Shown piece after piece: positions 36,883 through 45,748 of a stretch of DNA of 64,000 nt; position 1 is the first letter of the stretch, and every line of letters begins with the position of its first letter. Under the pieces are notes generated by a model. It had not been told where the DNA came from, searched no databases, and saw nothing but the letters and a program-made list of their open reading frames with translations. Both the position numbers and the translations under genes were made by a program. Origin of the DNA: Phycicoccus duodecadis (GTDB lineage: Bacteria > Actinomycetota > Actinomycetes > Actinomycetales > Dermatophilaceae); contig NZ_PJNE01000001.1 in NCBI RefSeq assembly GCF_002846495.1, positions 1,364,001-1,428,000 on the forward strand. Reading direction: 5' to 3'.

Positions 36883-36910
36883 GGCCCCCTCGACGGGCGT
36901 CGAGAGGGCC
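36883..36910 (-). terminator. Hairpin terminator of the tRNA-Thr transcript
   Basis: GGCCCCCTCGAC (36883-36894) pairs with GTCGAGAGGGCC (36899-36910) with one mismatch and a 4-base loop, 19 bp downstream of the tRNA 3' end. On the minus strand the stem is followed by a short TTACCGTT stretch. It also lies downstream of the convergent regulator gene. Confidence 0.7.
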
Positions 36911-36928
36911 TGACCTGCGGTACTGCGG

Positions 36929-37005
36929 TGGAGCCGCCTATCGGAATCGAACCGATGACCTATTCATTACGAGTGAATCGCTCTGGCCGACTGAGCTAAG
37001 GCGGC
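36929..37005 (-). tRNA. tRNA-Thr (anticodon CGU)
   Basis: The minus strand folds into a standard cloverleaf: acceptor GCCGCCT/AGGCGGC, D arm GCTC/GAGC, anticodon stem ATTCA/TGAAT with loop CTCGTAA (anticodon CGT, codon ACG), T arm ATCGG-TTCGATT-CCGAT. The discriminator is T and CCA appears to be encoded (36931-36929). Confidence 0.95.
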
Positions 37006-37037
37006 GGGCGCCCGGCCGGGGCCGGACACGTCGGACG

Positions 37038-37043
37038 AGTATA
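37038..37043 (-). promoter_or_regulatory. -10 element of the tRNA-Thr promoter
   Basis: TATACT on the minus strand, five of six bases of the consensus, 32 bp before the tRNA 5' end. No good -35 is seen at the expected distance. Confidence 0.45.
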
Positions 37044-37073
37044 AGGAGCCCGGCGCCGCGTTCGCGAATCCGC

Positions 37074-38621
37074 TCAGCAGCGCAGCCCGTCCTTGGGGAG
37101 CGCCCCCTTGAGGTACCACGTGTCGACGGCACCGTCGACGCAGGCGTTGGAGCGGGTGTAGGCGGTGTGACCGTCGCCGTCGAACGTGATGAGGGACGCC
37201 TTCGCGAGCTGGTCGTGCAGGCGCACCGACCACGCGTAGGGCGTCGCGGGGTCTCGTGTGGTGCCGATGACGACGATGGGCTCGGCCCCCGCGGCCGTGA
37301 CCTCGTGCGGCTCCCCCGTCGCCTTCACCGGCCAGAACCCGCAGGGCAGCGAGCTCCAGGCGAGGTAGCGGCCCCACGTCGGAGCCTTCGCGGCTGCCGC
37401 GTCCGCCATCGTCTCGCGCTCCGACAGCGAGCTCGACTCGGGCTTGTCGAGGCAGTTGACGGCGTAGATGACCTCCATGATGTTGCCGGCGTAGCCGCCT
37501 CCGGGGTTGCGGTCGGCGTACTGGTCGGCCAGCTGCATCAGGGCGGTGCCGTCGCCGGCCAGGGCGTTGGTCATGGCATCCATCAGGGTGCGCCAGGCCC
37601 CCTGGTCGTACATGGCGGCGGCGATGCCGAGCGAGGCCCAGCCCTCGGTGAGCGCCGGCACGGTCGCGTCACCGGTCTTGGGCACCGGCGTGGTGTCGAC
37701 CTTCTTCAGGAACGAGCGCAGGTTCTCCATGACGGCGTCGACCGAGGTGCCGAGGGGGCAGTCGCCCTCCTTGACGCAGTACGCCGCGAACGAGCGGGTG
37801 GCGAGCTCGAAGCCCTCGGCCTGGCCGAGGTTGATCTCCTCGCTGGTGAGGTCGGGGGCCACGACGCCGTCGAGGACGAACCGGCCGACCTGCTGCGGGA
37901 AGAGGTCGGCGTAGGTGGCGCCGAGGAAGGTGCCGTAGGACTTGCCCAGGTAGGTCAGCTTCTTCTCGCCGAGGGCGGCCCGCAGGACGTCCATGTCGCG
38001 GGCGGCGTCCTCGGTGGAGACGTGCGGCAGGAGCTTGGCGGCGTTGGTCCCGCAAGCCTGTGCGAACGAGGCCGCGGCCGCCGCGAACGCCTGCTCCTCG
38101 GCGGTGTCGTCGGGGGTCGGGTCGGACGCCAGGAAGCCGTCGAGCTGGGCGTCGGTGAGGCAGTCGACCGGGGCCGAGCGCCCGACCCCTCGCGGGTCGA
38201 ACCCCACGATGTCGTAGGCGTCGCGCACCCCCTTGCCGACGATGAAGTCGGCGGCGCGCGCGTAGTCGACGCCCGAGCCCCCGGGCCCGCCGGGGTTCAC
38301 GACGAGCGACCCGATGCGCTTGCTCGCCTTCCTCGCCGGGACGCGCAGCACCGAGATCTCGATGGTGCTGCCGGAAGGGTCCTGGTAGTCGACCGGGACC
38401 GTGAGCTGCGCGCACTCGGCCCCCGAGCAGTCCTTCCAGTCCAGCTGCTGGCCGTAGAAGCGGCCCAGGCCCTGGGTCCCCGAGGGCGGCGGCTGGGGGG
38501 TGACGGCGACCGACGGCCGCGCTTGGACGCGGTCGCGCACGTCGTCGACGACGGCGCATCCGGCGAGGACGGTGGTGGCCACGAGGGCGCCCGCGACGAG
38601 GGCGAGGGGGCGCAGGGTCAT
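37074..38621 (-). CDS. Secreted alpha/beta-hydrolase lipoprotein, tripeptidyl-aminopeptidase type (S33)
   Basis: 515 residues from the ATG at 38621. A lipoprotein signal peptide ends in VLAGC (lipobox), so the enzyme is anchored outside the membrane. Then the alpha/beta-hydrolase: oxyanion region VVNPGGPGGSG, FDPRGVGRS, nucleophile elbow YLGKSYGTFLG, and a C-terminal TAP-like domain with IGTTRDPATPY (Asp) and FDGDGHTAYTRSNACVDGAV (His). It matches Streptomyces SlpD/tripeptidyl aminopeptidases that release N-terminal peptides. Natural substrate unknown. Confidence 0.88.
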   Translation of the reverse strand: MTLRPLALVAGALVATTVLAGCAVVDDVRDRVQARPSVAVTPQPPPSGTQGLGRFYGQQLDWKDCSGAECAQLTVPVDYQDPSGSTIEISVLRVPARKASKRIGSLVVNPGGPGGSGVDYARAADFIVGKGVRDAYDIVGFDPRGVGRSAPVDCLTDAQLDGFLASDPTPDDTAEEQAFAAAAASFAQACGTNAAKLLPHVSTEDAARDMDVLRAALGEKKLTYLGKSYGTFLGATYADLFPQQVGRFVLDGVVAPDLTSEEINLGQAEGFELATRSFAAYCVKEGDCPLGTSVDAVMENLRSFLKKVDTTPVPKTGDATVPALTEGWASLGIAAAMYDQGAWRTLMDAMTNALAGDGTALMQLADQYADRNPGGGYAGNIMEVIYAVNCLDKPESSSLSERETMADAAAAKAPTWGRYLAWSSLPCGFWPVKATGEPHEVTAAGAEPIVVIGTTRDPATPYAWSVRLHDQLAKASLITFDGDGHTAYTRSNACVDGAVDTWYLKGALPKDGLRC

Positions 38622-38722
38622 GCCAGGACGATAAGCGAGCCTTCTGGGAGGCCCGACCGGGGGGAGGTCACGAAACGGCAGCGATCGACCCCGGCCGGGG
38701 GTGGACGAGCCGTCGTCGCCGG

Positions 38723-39862
38723 TCAGCGCGGCAGGCGCAGCCCGAGGGCCATCGCCTCGAGCGCGAGGAGGGGCGCCACGTTGGCGTCGATGCGTTCGCG
38801 CGCGGTGCCCACGGCGTCCATGGCGAGCAGCAGCTGCTCGGCGGTCAGCACTTCGGCGACGCGGGTGACCACCTGGCGGCTGTCCTCGTTGACCAGCGCG
38901 CTGCCGGCGCCGGTGCGCAGCACCAGGGCGTCGCGGTAGACCGAGAGGAGGTCGACCAGCGAACGGTCGAGGACGTCGCGGGTGAAGCGGGTGGCGCGCG
39001 CCTTCTGCTCCTTCTCGAGCGCCGACACCTGCGAGCGGATGTGGGGCGGCTGGGTGCGCGAGGACGGGTCGGCTCCGAGGATCTCGAGCAGCCGGGCCTT
39101 CTCGGTGGCGTCGCGCTCGCCCGAGGCCGCGGCCGACTCCTCCTGGGCGATGGTGACGAGGTCGGCGGCGGCGCCCACGGCCTCGCCGACGGTGACGATC
39201 CGGGCCGTCATGGCGACGACGTCGTGCCGCCGGATGCGGGCGTGCTCGTCGCGGGCGAGGCGGCGCGCCAGCCCCACGTGCGACTGGGCGGCACGGGCGG
39301 CGTACAGGGCCATCGGGTGGTCGACGCCGTCGCGGCGCACCAGCAGGTCGGCGACGGCCTCGACCGACGGGGTGCGCAGCCGCACGTGCCGCGAGCGCGA
39401 GCGGATGGTGATGATGACGTCCTCGACCGAGGGCGCGCACAGCATCCAGACGGTGCGCGGTACGGGCTCCTCGAGCGCCTTGAGCAGGGCGTCGGCGGCG
39501 CGCTCGGTGAGGCGGTCGGCGTCCTCGACGATGATGACGCGGAAGCGCCCGACCGACGGCCGGTGGGCCGCCAGCGCGACGAGGTCGCGGGCCTGCTCGA
39601 CCTTGATCGAGAGGCCCTCGGTGGCGATGACGTCGACGTCGGCGTGGGTGGCGTCGAGCGCGGTGCGGCACTCGCGGCACTCGCCGCATCCGCCCTGCGG
39701 GCAGAGCAGCGCGGCCGCGAAGGCCCGGGCCGCGACCGAGCGACCCGATCCCGGCGGCCCGGTGAAGAGCCAGGCGTGCGTCATCGACGCGGGGTCGCGT
39801 ACCGCCCGCTCGAGGGTGGCGACGGCCTTCTCCTGGCCGATGACGTCGCGCCAGACGGTCAC
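38723..39862 (-). CDS. holB: DNA polymerase III delta' subunit (clamp-loader)
   Basis: 379 residues from a GTG at 39862 overlapping the tmk stop by 4 bp. AAA+ fold: FTGPPGSGRSVAARAF (Walker A with Arg in place of Lys), zinc module CPQGGCGECREC, VIIVEDADRLTERAADALL, and sensor VEDVIITIRSRSRHV. The degenerate P-loop fits delta', which does not hydrolyse ATP. Works in the clamp-loader complex. tmk-holB is the usual actinobacterial pair. Confidence 0.93.
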   Translation of the reverse strand: MTVWRDVIGQEKAVATLERAVRDPASMTHAWLFTGPPGSGRSVAARAFAAALLCPQGGCGECRECRTALDATHADVDVIATEGLSIKVEQARDLVALAAHRPSVGRFRVIIVEDADRLTERAADALLKALEEPVPRTVWMLCAPSVEDVIITIRSRSRHVRLRTPSVEAVADLLVRRDGVDHPMALYAARAAQSHVGLARRLARDEHARIRRHDVVAMTARIVTVGEAVGAAADLVTIAQEESAAASGERDATEKARLLEILGADPSSRTQPPHIRSQVSALEKEQKARATRFTRDVLDRSLVDLLSVYRDALVLRTGAGSALVNEDSRQVVTRVAEVLTAEQLLLAMDAVGTARERIDANVAPLLALEAMALGLRLPR

Positions 39863-40503
39863 GACAGACCCCGGGGGGCCGGCTCGACGACGCCCATCGC
39901 CTCGACCCGCGCCAGGACCTCGGCGTGGACGGCGTCGGGCGGGGTGGTGCCGTCGACGACGAGGTAGCGGTGGGGGTTGCCCCGGGCCACGGCGAGGAAG
40001 TGCTGGCGCACCGAGTCGTGGAAGTCGTCGGCCTCGGACTCGAGCCGGTCGTGCACCTCGCCCCGCCGGCGGCGCCCCTCGCCCGACGGCACGTCGACCA
40101 CGACGGTGAGGTCGGGGACGAGGTCGCCGACGGCCCACATCTGCAGGTCGTGCACCTCGTCGGCGCCGAGGTCGCGCCCGGCGCCCTGGTAGGCGACGGC
40201 GGAGTCGGTGTAGCGGTCGGTGATGACGACCTGCCCGGCGGCGACGGCCGGCCGGATGACGAGGTCGACGTGGTGGGCCTTGTCGGCGGCGAAGAGCAGC
40301 GCCTCGGCGCGGGGCGAGACGTGGTCGCCGTGCAGGACGAGGTCGCGGATGGCCGCGCCGAGCTCGGTACCGCCGGGCTGGCGGGTGACCAGCACCTCAC
40401 GGCCCCGGGCGCGCAGGACCTCGGCGAGGAGCCGCACCTGGGTGGACTTGCCCGCGCCGTCGCCGCCCTCGAAGGCGATGAACACCCCGCTCGCACCGGT
40501 CAC
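39859..40503 (-). CDS. tmk: Thymidylate kinase
   Basis: 214 residues, GTG start at 40503. P-loop FEGGDGAGKSTQ, TRQPGGTELG, ITDRYTDSAVAYQGAGR and the LID region. Phosphorylates dTMP for DNA synthesis. Only 57 bp of native upstream sequence remain before the IS30 element. Within it a TAGGCT -10-like hexamer (40510-40515, minus strand) and a perfect 6-bp hairpin (40523-40538) are seen, so the gene probably still has its own promoter. Confidence 0.94.
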   Translation of the reverse strand: MTGASGVFIAFEGGDGAGKSTQVRLLAEVLRARGREVLVTRQPGGTELGAAIRDLVLHGDHVSPRAEALLFAADKAHHVDLVIRPAVAAGQVVITDRYTDSAVAYQGAGRDLGADEVHDLQMWAVGDLVPDLTVVVDVPSGEGRRRRGEVHDRLESEADDFHDSVRQHFLAVARGNPHRYLVVDGTTPPDAVHAEVLARVEAMGVVEPAPRGLS

Positions 40504-40556
40504 GCCGCGAGCCTAGGCCAGCCCCGCGACACCGCGGGCCCTCGGCCACCGCATCC

Positions 40557-40560
40557 CGGG
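40557..40560. repeat. Left target-site duplication CGGG
   Basis: CGGG directly before the left end of the IS element. The same four bases follow the right end at 41876-41879. Confidence 0.6.
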
Positions 40561-40580
40561 TCGAGAGGAGGTGACACGCC
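40561..40580 (+). repeat. Left terminal inverted repeat of the IS30 element
   Basis: TCGAGAGGAGGTGACACGCC; its inverted partner is at 41856-41875. Confidence 0.8.
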
Positions 40581-40636
40581 GACCAGGGAGGTGCGGCCTC
40601 AGGGGGTGAACGCAACACGACCTGTGGAGGTGTGTT

Positions 40637-41809
40637 GTGACATTGAAGTTGGCTCGTCGGTTTGAGGACGCGTTCTGGCGTGAGTACCGGCTCGATGGTG
40701 ACGTGCTGCGGTCCGCGGCTGTGGCTGGGGTCGGATCGAGCATCGCGGGGCGGTGGGTCCGCGAGTCTGGTGGCGTGATCAGGATGCGGGTTGCGGACTC
40801 TGGCCACCGGCTCAGCTTCGAGGAGCGTGAGGCGATCGAGGAGATGCTCGCCCGGGGCCATACCCAGGCGGAGATCGCGCGCGAGATCGGGCGGGCGCGG
40901 TCGACGATCAGTCGGGAGATCGCGCGCAACCTTCGCCCCAAGGGCCGCACCAGCGCCGGGACGGTGCGGATGCGGCCGTACTCGGCGCGGATCGCGCAGC
41001 TGAAGGCTGAGCAGCGGGCCCGCCGGCCCAAACCGACCAAGCTGTCCGGGCACCGGGTGCTCGCGGCGACGGTGCAGGCGTGGATCGGCGGGACCGAGCG
41101 GATGAGCCCTCAGCAGGTCAGCAACCGGCTCAAGGTGCTCTTCCCCGATGATGAGTCGATGCGGGTCTCCCACGAGACGCTCTACCAGGAGCTGTACGTC
41201 CAAGGCCGTGGCCACCTGCGCGCTGACCTGCACCACGCGCTTCGCACCGGTCGGGCCCGTCGGGCCCCGCGCAAGGCCGCCAAACGGCCCCGGGTGCCCG
41301 GGGAGCTGCTGATCGCGAATCGACCCAAGGACGTCGACGCCCGCACCGTGCCCGGGCACTGGGAAGGTGACCTGATCATCGGCAAGAACAGCGCCTCGGC
41401 GATCGGGACCCTGGTCGAGCGCACCACCCGGTTCGTGATCCTGCTTCACCTACCAGGGCGGCACGACGCCGAATCCGTCGCCGACGCCATCGCGCAACAG
41501 ATCACCGCCCTACCCGAGCACCTGGCCCGCTCCCTGACCTGGGACCAAGGCGTCGAGCTGGTCGGCTCCCACCAACGAGTCCGTGCCGAGACCGGGCTGA
41601 GCGTGTGGTTCTGCGACCCCGCCTCGCCCTGGCAACGCGGCAGCAACGAGAACACCAACGGGCTCCTTCGCCAGTACTTCCCCAAGGGCACCGACCTGTC
41701 CGTGTACACCCAAGAAGACCTCGAGACCGTCGCAGACGGACTCAACGCCCGACCCCGCATGACCCTGGGATGGCGTACCCCAGCCGAAGCCCTCGCCGAA
41801 GTAGCCTGA
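40637..41809 (+). CDS. IS30-family transposase
   Basis: 390 residues, intact. N-terminal helix-turn-helix HRLSFEEREAIEEMLARGH then AEIAREIGRARSTISREIAR, typical of IS30. The DDE catalytic core is complete: Asp in GHWEGDLIIGK, Asp in LTWDQGVEL and Glu in NENTNGLLRQYFPKGTDLS. GTG start at 40637. No frameshift or stop, so the element may be active. Confidence 0.95.
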   Translation: MTLKLARRFEDAFWREYRLDGDVLRSAAVAGVGSSIAGRWVRESGGVIRMRVADSGHRLSFEEREAIEEMLARGHTQAEIAREIGRARSTISREIARNLRPKGRTSAGTVRMRPYSARIAQLKAEQRARRPKPTKLSGHRVLAATVQAWIGGTERMSPQQVSNRLKVLFPDDESMRVSHETLYQELYVQGRGHLRADLHHALRTGRARRAPRKAAKRPRVPGELLIANRPKDVDARTVPGHWEGDLIIGKNSASAIGTLVERTTRFVILLHLPGRHDAESVADAIAQQITALPEHLARSLTWDQGVELVGSHQRVRAETGLSVWFCDPASPWQRGSNENTNGLLRQYFPKGTDLSVYTQEDLETVADGLNARPRMTLGWRTPAEALAEVA

Positions 41810-41855
41810 AACCAACCCGTTGCGCTCACCGATTGAGACCGCCAGGCCGTGGCCC

Positions 41856-41875
41856 TGCGTGTCGCCTCCTCTCGA
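41856..41875 (-). repeat. Right terminal inverted repeat of the IS30 element
   Basis: Read on the minus strand: TCGAGAGGAGGCGACACGCA, 18 of 20 identical to the left end. Confidence 0.8.
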
Positions 41876-41879
41876 CGGG
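41876..41879. repeat. Right target-site duplication CGGG
   Basis: CGGG directly after the right IS end, identical to 40557-40560. Confidence 0.6.
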
Positions 41880-41883
41880 CGGG

Positions 41884-42675
41884 TCAGGGGTTCTCGTGCC
41901 GGTCGGCGTTGGCGTGGACGGCGTCGCGCACGTACTGCGCGAGGCCGGGCGCCAGGTCGTCGTAGGTCGCGGTGAACCGCGGGTCGGTGACGTACATGTC
42001 GGCCAGGTTCCGGTGGAACGCGTGGTCGAGGTCGTAGAACCGGCGCTCGATGTGCTCCCGGTGGGCCTCGGCGGCATCCATCGCCGCCTGGGACGTCGCC
42101 GGCGCCCCGGACTCCAGTGCTGCGACGAACGCCGCGTTCACGGCGTCCTGCTCGGCCTTGACGTCCTCCCAGTCGGCCCTCGTGTACTGGGCGGTGCGGG
42201 ACGCCGACTGCTTCCAGGCCTCGCTCTCGCCCCAGCGCTCCCGGGCCTCCTGCTGGTACTCCTCACCGAAGCCGTCGCCGAAGAGCTCCTTCAGGTCCTC
42301 GGTCGTGGCGGGCTGCTCGTGCATCTCTCTCTCCAGTGCTCGGTCGATGGCCGTGACGAGCTGCTCGAGCTCGCCCAGCCGGGACACGACCACCTCGCGC
42401 TGGCGCCGCAGGTGCTCCGCGGGCGTCCCGTCGCCGTCGAGCAGGTCCTTGACCTCGTCCAGAGGCAGGTCGAGCCGGCGGTACGTGACGACCGTGGCGA
42501 GCCGCGCGAGGTCGGCCTCGGTGTAGAGGCGGTACCCCGCGTGGGTGCGGGCGGACGGGACGACGAGACCGATGGCGTCGTAGTGGTGCAGCGTGCGCAC
42601 CGTGACGCCGAAGGCTCCGGCGACCTGCCCGACCGTCAGCTCCATGCGAGCAGTGTGCTGGCGTGGGGTGGTCAT
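41884..42675 (-). CDS. MerR-family regulator with TipAS drug-recognition domain
   Basis: 263 residues from ATG 42675; ATG 42645 (MELTVGQV) is an alternative. MerR winged helix: VGQVAGAFGVTVRTLHHYDA, GYRLYTEADLARL. A coiled-coil dimer helix follows, then a TipAS-like C-terminal domain (EDLKELFGDGFGEEYQQEA, HREHIERRFYDLDHAFHRNL, DMYVTDPRFTATYDD) that captures thiopeptides or other hydrophobic drugs in TipA proteins. Probably an autoregulated drug sensor; its target genes are not obvious here. IS30 ends 5 bp past its stop, leaving it intact. Confidence 0.88.
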   Translation of the reverse strand: MTTPRQHTARMELTVGQVAGAFGVTVRTLHHYDAIGLVVPSARTHAGYRLYTEADLARLATVVTYRRLDLPLDEVKDLLDGDGTPAEHLRRQREVVVSRLGELEQLVTAIDRALEREMHEQPATTEDLKELFGDGFGEEYQQEARERWGESEAWKQSASRTAQYTRADWEDVKAEQDAVNAAFVAALESGAPATSQAAMDAAEAHREHIERRFYDLDHAFHRNLADMYVTDPRFTATYDDLAPGLAQYVRDAVHANADRHENP

Positions 42676-42682
42676 GTCATCC

Positions 42683-42713
42683 ACCGTCGCGCCTGACGTC
42701 GGGTGAGGGTCAA
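42683..42713 (-). promoter_or_regulatory. MerR-type promoter with 19-bp spacer
   Basis: On the minus strand TTGACC (42708-42713) and GACGGT (42683-42688) are 19 bp apart, the over-long spacer typical of MerR/TipA-activated promoters. The spacer holds an imperfect dyad, CCTCAC-N5-GTCAGG. The transcript start would fall near ATG 42675, fitting autoactivation of a leaderless mRNA. Confidence 0.55.
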
Positions 42714-42741
42714 GCCCGTCCCCGCCGGCGGGCCCCGGAGG

Positions 42742-45501
42742 TCAGGCCTTCGTGGCGGCCCGCTTCGTCGTCGCCTTCTTGGCCGCCGTCTTCCTGGTCG
42801 CGGCCTTCTTGGTGGTCGTCTTCTTCGTGGCCTTCTTGGCGGTCTTCTTCACCGGGCCGCGGGCGCGCTTGTCGGCGAGGAGCTCGTACCCGCGCTCGGG
42901 GGTGATCTTCTCGGGGTCGTCGTCCTTGCGCAGCGTCGCGTTGGTCTCGCCGTCGGTGACGTACGGCCCGAACCGGCCCTCCTTGACCACGACGGGCCGG
43001 CCCGACACGGGGTCGGCGCCGAGCTCGGCCAGCGGCGGCTTGGCGGCCGCCCGGCCGCGCTGCTTGGGCTGGGCGTAGATGGCGAGCGCCTCGTCGAGGG
43101 TGATGTCGAAGAGCTGCTGCTCGGTGGTGATCGAGCGCGAGTCGGTGCCCTTCTTCAGATACGGGCCGTACCGGCCGTTCTGCGCGGTGATCTCCTCGCC
43201 GGACTCGGGGTCGGCGCCGACGACGCGGGGCAGCGACAGCAGCCGCAGCGCGGTGTCGAGGTCGATGCTCGCGAGGTCCATGTCCTTGAAGAGGGACGCG
43301 GTGCGCGGCTTGACCTTGTTCTTGCCCTTGCCCTGCTCCTCCTCGGGGATGACCTCGGTGACGTACGGCCCGTAGCGGCCGGCCTTGGCCACGATGTCGC
43401 GGCCGGTCCCGGGCTCCTGCCCGAGGACGCGCCCGTCGTCGGCCGCCTGGTCGAGCAGCTCACGGGCCATGGCCGGGGTGAGCTCGTCCGGCGGCACGTC
43501 GTCGGTGATGGACGCGCGCCGCGGCTGGGACTCGCCCGAGGCGGCGGCCACCGGGTCGGTGACCTCGCCGGTGCGCGGGTCGATGCCGGCGGGGACGACC
43601 TCCTCGACGTACGGGCCGTACCGCCCCACGCGCACGACGATGCCGTCGCCGATCTCGATGGTGGAGATGGCGCGCGCGTCGATGTCGCCGAGGTCCTCGA
43701 CCAGCGAGCGCAGCCCCTCGGCCGAGGTGGCCTCGTCGCCGAAGTAGAAGCGGCCGAGCCAGGCGGCGCGCTGCTCGTCGCCGCGGGCGATGGCGTCGAG
43801 GTCCTCCTCCATCGAGGCGGTGAAGTCGTAGTCGACGAGCCGGCCGAAGTGCTCCTCCATCAGCCGGGTGACGGCGAACGCCAGCCAGCTCGGGACCAGG
43901 GCCGAGCCCTTGGTGTTGACGTAGCCGCGGTCCTGGATGGTGCCGATGGTCGAGGCGTAGGTCGAGGGCCGCCCGATGCCACGCTCCTCCATCGCCTTGA
44001 CCAGGGTGGCCTCGGTGTAGCGCGCGGGCGGGGACGTCTCGTGTCCCCCGGCCTCGGCACGCCGGACGGTGAGCTCACGCCCCGCCCCGAGCTTGGGCAG
44101 GCGGCGCTCCTCGTCGTCGCGGCCACGGGTGTCGTCGCGGCCCTCCTCGTAGGCGGCCAGGAAGCCGCGGAAGGTGATGACGGTGCCGCTGGCCGAGAGC
44201 TCGACCTGGCGGGCCGGGGCGGTGTCGGGCAGCGTCGCCGCCAGCCGCACCGAGGCGGTCGAGCCGCGGGCGTCGGCCATCTGCGACGCGACGGTGCGCA
44301 TCCAGATCAGCTCGTACAGGGCGAACTCGTCGCCGCGCAGCTCGCCGCGCACCTGCGCCGGCGTGCGGAAGCGGTCACCGGCGGGGCGGATGGCCTCGTG
44401 CGCCTCCTGGGCGTTCTTGACCTTCTTCTCGTACCGGCGCGGCGCGTCGGGCACCGAGGCGGCGCCGTACATGTCGCGGGCCTGGGTCCGGGCGGCCGTG
44501 AGGGCGGCGTCCGACAGCGTGGTGCTGTCGGTCCGCATGTAGGTGATGTAGCCGTTCTCGTAGAGGCGCTGGGCGACCCGCATCGCGTTGCGGCTGTTGA
44601 GCCGCAGCTTGCGCGAGGCCTCCTGCTGCAGGGTGCTGGTGGTGAAGGGCGCGCTGGGGCGGCGGGTGTAGGGCTTCTCGGAGACCTCCGAGACCGTGAC
44701 GGTGGCGGTCCGCAGGGCCTGCGCGATCCCGGTGGCCTGGCCCTCGTCGAGCTGCACCGCCTTCTCGCCCTTCAGGGTGCCGTCGTCGGCGAAGTCGCGG
44801 CCGGTGGCCACGCGCTTGCCGTCGACCCCCGTGAGGCGGGCGGTGAACAGGTCCTCGTCGCCGGCGGGGGTGACGTCGGCGTCGACGTCCCAGTAGCCGG
44901 CCCGCACGAACGCCATCCGCTCGCGCTCGCGCTCGACGACCATCCGGGTGGCGACCGACTGCACGCGCCCGGCGGACAGCTTGGGGGCGACCTTGCGCCA
45001 GAGGACGGGGCTGACCTCGTAGCCGTACAGCCGGTCGAGGATGCGGCGGGTCTCCTGGGCGTCGACCAGCGCGACGTTGATGTCGCGGGTCTGGGTGGAG
45101 GCGCGCTGGATGGCCTCCTTGGTGATCTCGTGGAAGACCATCCGCTTGACGGGGACCTTGGGCTGGAGGGTCTCGTAGAGGTGCCACGCGATGGCCTCGC
45201 CCTCGCGGTCCTCATCCGTGGCCAGGTAGAGCTCGTCGGCGTTCTTCAGCAGGGCCTTGAGCTCGCGGACCTTCTTGCGCTTGTCGGCGTCGACCACGTA
45301 GTAGGGGTCGAAGTCGTCCTCGATGTTGACCCCGAAGCGGCCGAAGGGGCCCTTCTTCATGTCCGCCGGCATCTCGCTCGGGGTGGGGATGTCGCGGATG
45401 TGGCCGACCGACGCCTCGACGTCCCAGTCCTTGCCGAGGTACCCGGCGATCGTCTTCGCCTTCGCGGGCGACTCGACGATCACGAGCTTGCGTCCTGCCA
45501 T
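42742..45501 (-). CDS. topA: DNA topoisomerase I
   Basis: 919 residues. TOPRIM domain from the start (KLVIVESPAKAKTIAGYLG, ATDEDREGEAIAWHL), active-site Tyr in NGYITYMRTDSTTL near 320, then several topoisomerase C-terminal repeats (each with RYGPYV/GRYGPYL/GRFGPYV). The last 45 residues are a Lys/Ala/Thr-rich tail (KKTAKKATKKTTTKKAA), which raises processivity in actinobacterial TopA. Relaxes negative supercoils. The usual partner tmk is 2.2 kb downstream because the MerR gene and IS30 lie between. Confidence 0.97.
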   Translation of the reverse strand: MAGRKLVIVESPAKAKTIAGYLGKDWDVEASVGHIRDIPTPSEMPADMKKGPFGRFGVNIEDDFDPYYVVDADKRKKVRELKALLKNADELYLATDEDREGEAIAWHLYETLQPKVPVKRMVFHEITKEAIQRASTQTRDINVALVDAQETRRILDRLYGYEVSPVLWRKVAPKLSAGRVQSVATRMVVERERERMAFVRAGYWDVDADVTPAGDEDLFTARLTGVDGKRVATGRDFADDGTLKGEKAVQLDEGQATGIAQALRTATVTVSEVSEKPYTRRPSAPFTTSTLQQEASRKLRLNSRNAMRVAQRLYENGYITYMRTDSTTLSDAALTAARTQARDMYGAASVPDAPRRYEKKVKNAQEAHEAIRPAGDRFRTPAQVRGELRGDEFALYELIWMRTVASQMADARGSTASVRLAATLPDTAPARQVELSASGTVITFRGFLAAYEEGRDDTRGRDDEERRLPKLGAGRELTVRRAEAGGHETSPPARYTEATLVKAMEERGIGRPSTYASTIGTIQDRGYVNTKGSALVPSWLAFAVTRLMEEHFGRLVDYDFTASMEEDLDAIARGDEQRAAWLGRFYFGDEATSAEGLRSLVEDLGDIDARAISTIEIGDGIVVRVGRYGPYVEEVVPAGIDPRTGEVTDPVAAASGESQPRRASITDDVPPDELTPAMARELLDQAADDGRVLGQEPGTGRDIVAKAGRYGPYVTEVIPEEEQGKGKNKVKPRTASLFKDMDLASIDLDTALRLLSLPRVVGADPESGEEITAQNGRYGPYLKKGTDSRSITTEQQLFDITLDEALAIYAQPKQRGRAAAKPPLAELGADPVSGRPVVVKEGRFGPYVTDGETNATLRKDDDPEKITPERGYELLADKRARGPVKKTAKKATKKTTTKKAATRKTAAKKATTKRAATKA

Positions 45502-45748
45502 GGTGCACCTACCTGTTCCGTCCGGTCACGTGCAGCGGATTCGTCGCTGCTCCGACGTGCGGACGTGGCCGACGGTAGCGCCCGGACCCCGCCGGAGCAC
45601 ACACCGGGTCTCTCCGCCGCGCGTCGCGCCGGCCGGGGCCGCGCACCGCCGAGGCCGTCCGGCCCCGGTGATCTCGCCCCGCACCGGTCACAGGGGGCCG
45701 GTGCGCCGCAGCCTGACCGGTGCGGCCCGGGCCGGGCGGTGCGAACGG

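Larger units (their letters stand above)
40561..41875 (+). mobile_element. IS30-family insertion sequence, complete
   Basis: 1315 bp bounded by terminal inverted repeats and flanked by CGGG direct repeats. It carries one full-length transposase. Terminal repeats agree over 18 of the first 20 bases, and a second inverted pair lies further inside (40595-40616 and 41819-41840, 17 of 22 matching). It was inserted between tmk and the MerR-like gene, in the stretch where topA and tmk are usually neighbours. Confidence 0.85.

Noticed and set aside
38622..40496. Fusion of the secreted peptidase with about 600 upstream residues
   Set aside because: The upstream part is an out-of-frame reading of holB and tmk, low in complexity. 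The lipoprotein signal at 38621 marks the real start.
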